A DNA stretch of 64,000 nt, taken from Desmodesmus armatus. Lineage: Eukaryota; Chlorophyta; Chlorophyceae; Sphaeropleales; Scenedesmaceae. Positions 59,101-64,000 of this stretch are shown piece by piece. A program made the translations under genes and the position numbers. Under the pieces are notes generated by a model, which saw only the letters and a list, made by a program, of their open reading frames with translations, was not told the origin of the DNA and made no database searches. Numbering within the stretch: position 1 is the stretch's first letter; every line of letters begins with the position of its first letter. The stretch lies in assembly GCA_007449985.2 (NCBI GenBank), contig VIIQ02000132.1:124001-188000 (forward strand), written 5' to 3'.

Positions 59101-62100
59101 CTGTGGAATTCAAGCAGGGTACACACGTCAGCAGCAGTGTACCCCCAGGGCAGGCCCAGTACAGCAACCTGCAGGAAGAATGTTTACAAATGCAGATGCA
59201 TTGGGTCAGTACATATTGAACAAGGGGCTTCAGCAGGGCACACACACCAGCAGCGGTGTACTCCCAGGGCAGGCCAAGCACAGCAACCTGCAGGAGGGAT
59301 GATTGCACATGTTAGGGTCAGCACACATCAGCAGCGGCATTCAGCAGCCTCCAGCAGTGTACTCTCAGGGCCCAGCACAGCAACCTGCAGGAAAGATAGT
59401 TGCATGTGCAAGCATATACAAGTGGGTCAGCATAACACATGGACAGTGGCATCGCGGAGCTCAAGCAGGGGGCACACATCAGCAGCAGTGTAGTCCCAGG
59501 GCAGGCCCAGCACAGCAACCTGCGGGAGGGGATGCAGGACAATCCGCAAAAGGAATGCAGATGGGTCAGCACAGATTAACAGTGGCGCATTAAGAGCTCC
59601 AGTAGGGCACACACGTTAGCAGCGGTGTACTCCCAGGGCAGGCCCAGCACAGCAACCTGCAGTAATGGATGATTGCACATGCAGGTGACTGTGGGTCAGC
59701 ACACATTGAGAGCAACCTCCGTGGAATTCAAGCAGGGCACGCACGTCAGCAGCAGTGTAGTCCCAGGGCAGGCCCAGCACAGCAACCTGCAGGAAGTAAT
59801 GATTACAGGTGCAGGTGCTAAGTGGGTCAGCACACATGAAAAGCGCCTTGCGCAGCCTCAAGCAGAGCACACACGTCGGCAGCAGTGACTCCCAGGGCAG
59901 GCCCAGCACAGCAACCTGCAGGAAAGATGAGTGCACATGCAGGCTCAAGTGGCTCAGCACAACAGATGGTCAGCGCCCTCGAGGAGCTCCACCAAGGCGC
60001 ACTGCGGGTTGTCCACAGTGCTATACTCTCAAGGCAGACTCAGTGACCTGCAGGAAGCAAGCAGCTGTGACCGAGGTACTGAGTGAAGGGCTTAATGTTC
60101 CTGCTCCTCCAGAGGGAGAGCTGCGACATCGAGCCCCCTTCACCTAGTACCTCAGTCATAGCTGCATCCTTCCTGCAGCTTACTGGGTCTGCCCTGGCAG
60201 AAGTGCTGAGGTGAGCACTTCACCAGCATCCAGGAACACCCACATGCCGACAACGGTGCATTTTGAGGACACACCAACAGCAAACCTGCAGGAGGGCTAC
60301 AGAAGCTTCCCAAGATGGTTCCCATCGAGGGGTGACCGATATACCCAGGGGTACCTGCCGTGCTACACACATGCCATAGTACACACATGCCATGACCTGC
60401 ACTGCACTGCACTGCACTGCACTGCACTGCACTGCACTGCACGGCTTACCTGAGTGCAGCTGAAGCTGACATGGTTGTCAGGGTTCATCAGCACCAGCTC
60501 CAGCTTGCGGCCATCAGCCTGGGCACCAGAGAGCTTGTTGCAGGCCTCAACAGCACACGCACGGTCACGGAACAGACCCACACCCACACCCTGCAGAGGG
60601 GCAGGTACAAGCGCAGCACAATTGCATCACACAGGGTGCACAAGGAGTGTCGTGCCAACCAATCACGCTGGAGCCAGCACGCAGGCGCATAGTACATATT
60701 GCAAGCGTCGTTCCACCTGCAGATGGCCTTCTATCAAAATCATCAGCTAAAGTGGGTACAGTTGACGATATGCAACATGGCAGAAGATAATGTCGGCGCG
60801 CCAACAGCACACACGCAGCACAGGGAAACCCCCGACCCACCTTGCTGCGTCCATTCTCGTGGAACAGCAGCTGGGCGTCCAGGTAGCCCTCCTGCTCACG
60901 GAAGAGGTCCTCCAGGTCTTCATTGCACCACTTGAAGGGCACGTTGTGCACAGCAACCTGCAGCACGGGGGTAGCAGGGCAACAGTTGTCAGTGCGCTCC
61001 TCATCTGTGCTGCAGCAATGCAAGGTCAGGCCGTCATGTCAAGCGCACAAAGAGCTGCCAGGAGTAGCGTAACACAAGAGCATGATGTGTGGTGAGCCCA
61101 GCTGCTGAGAAGATGAAAGTAACACCGACAATAGCAGTGACATAAGTTATGTCACATAACACAACAGCCATGCACACTCCTCACGCGTGCTGTTCCAAGT
61201 CACGTTGCGGCCACCAAATACACACACCACAAGCCTGTGCCGCACCACCCTGGCTAGAGCGTGTGTCCTGCTGGGCAAACCAGGACTGGCAGCAAAAGAC
61301 ACCACGGGTGATTGCACACCCACATGCGAACCCACACATGTACACGAAATGCTCACCTGTGCTGTTCCAGGCACGTCCAGGCCATCATGTGCATACTGAG
61401 CCGCCTCCGCCAGGTAGCTGTCCTCAGGGCTCAACATCCCTCCCGTAGGCCCACCTCCCATCAGGCCAGACGCAGCCCCAAACGCCACATTGTTGCTGCT
61501 GCTGCTGTGGACACTGTCAAAGCCCATCAGGGGGCCACCAAAGGCCCCCAACGCACCCAGGGCCGCCACAGGAGACCCCAGGAGCTCTGCTGCCTGAGCA
61601 GCCATGAACCCTGCGGCTCCCAGGTTGGGGTTTGAGGACCCAGGGTTCAGGGGGTTGAGGCTGAGGGACATGGGGCTCATGGGGCCTGTGGGGCTCAGAG
61701 GTGGAGGCACTCCGAAGCCTTGGCCGGGCGGGCTGTGGGCCCAGGGGTTGTGAGTGGGGGCCGTGGGGGCGTGGAAGGGGTTGGGAGGCATCATAGGGGC
61801 TGTACTGGATGGGGTGCCGATGCGAGGCATCATCACTGCTGCTGCAGCTGCAGCCTGCGGAGGTGTTTAACACGGCACAAGCACACAGACAGCAGGCATT
61901 GGGTCAGTGCAGAGCTGCTGCATTGTCAACTGCCAACTGCTAGACGCAATGCGTATCACAACCTTGCCAATTGTGCAAAAGCATGTCACACTGACAGGTG
62001 CCAGAATGAGGGGGAAAAGTCAAGCCACAGCCTGAACCCTGACGCAGCAACAGCAACATTGACCGCTGTTGGCGCAAGGGAGGTCTACTCCCCTGTCAAA

Positions 62101-63076
62101 ACCATGCAGTAGTAACACCAACAGTCGCCGAAGCAAAAGTGATTAGCGAGACACGCACCTGCTCAGCAGTGAGTCCTGCAGTTGCCTGCAGCTCGGCCAC
62201 CAGTGCCTCCAAGGAGGGGCCACCACCACCACCATCACCACCACCCTGGCCGCCTCCTGTTGCGCCCTGCATGCCCATGAACCCTGCGCCCAGGCCAGCA
62301 CCAGCACCAGAAGGGTTCTGAGACCCTTGGTGCTCAAAGAACAGGCCCATGCCTGAGGGATCCCCTGGGCTGGACAGGCGGGGTGTGGAGCCTGGGGTGG
62401 AGTTGGGCTGCTGCACCTGTGCTGAGCCGGTGTTGAGCTGTCCTGCAGGATAGCTGCCATGCGTGCTGGGGAGGAAGCTCATGTCGCTGTGCTGGTGTGC
62501 TGAGGTGCTGATGGCTGCGACGCCAGCACTGGCAGCTAGGTTGGCAGCAGACAGGGGGTCTGAGAAGCCCATGGAGAGGCTCAGCGCGCGCTCTGCATCC
62601 GCAGCAGCAGAAGATGCTGCTGCCACGGAGCTTGATGCAGTGCTTGCTGGAGCGGCAGGTGGCTCCTGGGGTGCAGCTGTGGAGGTAGCAGCAGGGTTGG
62701 GGATGTTGCTGCTGAAGGTGTCGATGCCTGTGCTGTCACTGCCCTGTCCTGCAGACGAGGCACTGTCATGGACGCCGTTCTCCCCTGCAGGAGCCTCAAC
62801 ACTGTGACTGTTTGTGGAGCTGCTGCCATTGGCTGCAATCTTGTTGTTGAGCTCAGAGTCAGAAGCAGCAGAGAAAGGGCTCTTGCATTGCTGAGAGCCC
62901 TTGCCTGCTGCCTGCTCAGAGGGCTGCTGCTGTTGCTGCGCAGACTGGGGAGGAGGGCGTGCTGCTGGCTGCTCTGGGCTGCTGTTGCGGCTGGCTGTGC
63001 CTGCTGTGCCACTGCTGGTTGCACTTGACAAGCTGGTGCTGTTGTCACTGCACACGCTGTTTGATCTGCCCTTCAT
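53110..63076 (-). CDS. four-RRM RNA-binding protein with Gly/Pro/Ala-rich linkers, 11 exons
   Basis: Exons complement: 62159-63076, 61357-61854, 60841-60957, 60450-60590, 58893-59039, 58572-58653, 57832-58292, 57376-57489, 55465-55611, 54146-55186, 53110-53862. All phases close; 1472 aa. Low-complexity N-terminus (1-472). RRM1 from 473 (VAVHNVPFKWCNEDLEDLF, GVGVGLFRDRACAVEA). RRM2 from 559 (VAVLGLPWEYTAADV, GRAIATFASRRQAHDAI). Linker with EQQQTRNQNVLAQLRTQQQ. RRM3 from 789 (ILHVSGLMESVTREQLRELF, GYGFITFSNPQAAEQAM). A ~310-residue Gly/Pro/Met-rich region. RRM4 from about 1188 (QVLVTGLPPGLTDGDLRSLF, DFAIISYDSMEHAQKAI). Each RRM is split by an intron between its RNP2 and RNP1 halves. Multi-RRM architecture suggests mRNA processing or translational control; it is not clearly a MEI2 or PABP. 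Start is the first ATG in exon 1; an upstream exon is possible. Confidence 0.9.
59040..60300 (-). repeat. array of ~9 duplicated RRM2 exon 5' fragments with 3' splice sites
   Basis: Intron 4 of the RRM gene (59040-60449) carries copies of the start of exon 5, each with its acceptor: on - strand ctgcag|GTTGCTGTGCTGGGCCTGCC. Acceptors fall near 59172, 59291, 59388, 59520, 59661, 59790 and 59918, with degenerate copies near 60050 and 60288. The common spacing is 128-141 bp, often 132 (44 codons), with shorter steps at copies 3-4. Most copies read VAVLGLPW(E/D)YTAADVC-LLE before diverging into spacer text cacatgcaggtg, gtgggtcagcacac. Copy 4 lacks several bases. None has the second half of the true exon or its GAG|GTGGGG donor. 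Confidence 0.9.
60400..60443 (+). repeat. (CTGCA)n pentanucleotide repeat beside exon 4 donor of RRM gene
   Basis: Eight units of ctgca. On the transcribed (-) sense it is a run of TGCAG starting about 10 bases after CAG|GTAAGC, i.e. repeated acceptor-like pentamers directly behind a 5' splice site. Confidence 0.9.
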
Positions 63077-63800
63077 GGTGCACAGGGTCTGCACCTTGCC
63101 ACTGCCAGACCTGCAGCAGCAAAGGCAATCCTTTCACCCAACAGGCCATCTGCGGACCGCGCAGCCTTTCGAAACTTTCACAATGAACATACTGCAACGC
63201 TACAATGCATTTGCAACCAGTCCTAGGCACACCTGCGCGTTTGCAGCGTTGTTGTTGGTGATGGCAAGTGATCGTCAGTCACATCCTCCGCGTTGCTGCC
63301 CAACCTGCCCAGCAAGGACCCAAGCAGTCTTCCAGCCATTCAGATAGACCTGTGTCAAGGCATATGGTGAACATATGAGGTGCATGACATCACGCGCATT
63401 TTGCAGTTCCTGCGGCAGGCGGAGAAAGAACCAACCTGGGCTGAAACCAGCAGCTATACACTAGTAACGTCAACTATTGGGCTCAGTCCAGCCCTCGACA
63501 CCTTCGTGAAACAAAGCGAAAGGTGTTCGTGTAGGTCAATGCGCCATTCGCTGTCCTATTGCAGATGTCGTTGTGAAAGATGCACAACAGAACTTTGAAG
63601 TGGAGCTTACAGCGGGGCTACATCTTTGCGATCACCGCTATCACAGCTATGATTAACACGATGACTCACTGCCCTTTCCCCCTAAACCACGGTGCGCTGG
63701 CAGCCCAGCAGCGCCCATTGATGATTTCCAGTGCCCACGGCCTACAAACGAAACCTTGTACGAAGTTCCAGGCTCGTTGACGTGGGGGTTACAACTGACC
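63077..63800. other. upstream region of RRM gene, no gene seen
   Basis: Probable promoter/5' UTR of the leftward RRM gene, perhaps shared with a rightward gene at 63801. No clear core motif. Confidence 0.35.
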
Positions 63801-64000
63801 ATGGGAGCAGGCACGAGCACAGCACTCAGAAGTAGCTTTGACAATGGCACACAACATGATTGCGACCAAAAGCAGCAGCAGCCGGGGCTGCTGAAGGTCG
63901 TACTGGACACCAGCAGCACACAAGCCACACCAGAGACCTCTGTGACCCGCGCAGCTAGGATAGGGCCAAGCGCAGGGCTTGCAATTGACAGCGATGAACC
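63801..64000 (+). CDS. possible N-terminal exon of a rightward gene, cut by window end
   Basis: From ATG at 63801 the frame is open for 66 codons to the window edge, starting MGAGTSTALRSSFDNGTQHD. Hydrophilic, no motif. Divergent position relative to the RRM gene fits a promoter-sharing neighbour, but a chance open frame of this length is quite possible. Confidence 0.25.
   Translation, partial: MGAGTSTALRSSFDNGTQHDCDQKQQQPGLLKVVLDTSSTQATPETSVTRAARIGPSAGLAIDSDE

Noticed and set aside
59040..60300. Regularly spaced array considered as CRISPR-like
   Set aside because: Period ~130 bp, eukaryotic context, units homologous to the adjacent RRM exon with splice sites, and spacers also related to each other.

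Overview
The window is nuclear DNA from a green alga, most likely a chlorophycean (Chlamydomonadales/Sphaeropleales type). Evidence: intron-rich genes with GT/AG borders, GTGAGT-like donors and (T)GCAG acceptors; T/G-rich introns; long CAG/GCA/AGC tracts giving Gln, Ala and Ser runs; an octotricopeptide-repeat (OPR) protein; and large beta-helix/multi-TM surface proteins typical of these algae. I found no organellar, bacterial or viral genes and no convincing tRNA or rRNA. Splice models were built by eye; where exon phases close exactly I say so.

Layout. 1-832 (+): truncated, frameshifted copy of a Pmp-like beta-helix surface protein. 1781-4046: two copies of a ~1 kb repeat plus a ~108 bp minisatellite. 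4078-5559 (+): intronless Cys-repeat protein with ten units. 8285-11519 (-): OPR protein. 12209-14506 (-): aquaporin, 6 exons. 15250-15795: ~165 bp hairpin minisatellite. 16617-19369 (-): U-box protein, 4 exons. 19450-19650 (+): small secreted ORF. 19782-20894 (+): DUF3253 protein. 21932-28973 (+): STE20/FRAY-like kinase, 12 exons. 30708-31838 (+): Cgi121/TPRKB-like KEOPS subunit with an apparent frameshift. 31864-37942 (+): FAD oxidoreductase with C-terminal Rieske domain, 15 exons. 38839-48585: tandemly duplicated divergent gene pair (small secreted Cys-repeat gene on -, Pmp-like gene on +), the second pair complete. 53110-63076 (-): four-RRM protein, 11 exons, with an array of duplicated exon fragments in one intron. 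63801-64000 (+): possible start of another gene.

The housekeeping-type genes are unrelated neighbours. The coherent and apparently undescribed unit is the surface module: a secreted protein with the repeat 'P-x-VAQLVANQL-x-C' beside a large signal-peptide / beta-helix / Cys-rich / multi-TM protein. Three Cys-repeat genes and three Pmp-like copies occur in this window, always as neighbours. Two pairs are head-to-head across ~330-345 bp. The complete pair lies between two inverted copies of a ~300 bp dispersed repeat. A joint role at the cell surface is inference. The second standout is in the RRM gene, where the 5' half of one RRM exon, with its 3' splice site, has been copied about nine times upstream in the same intron.
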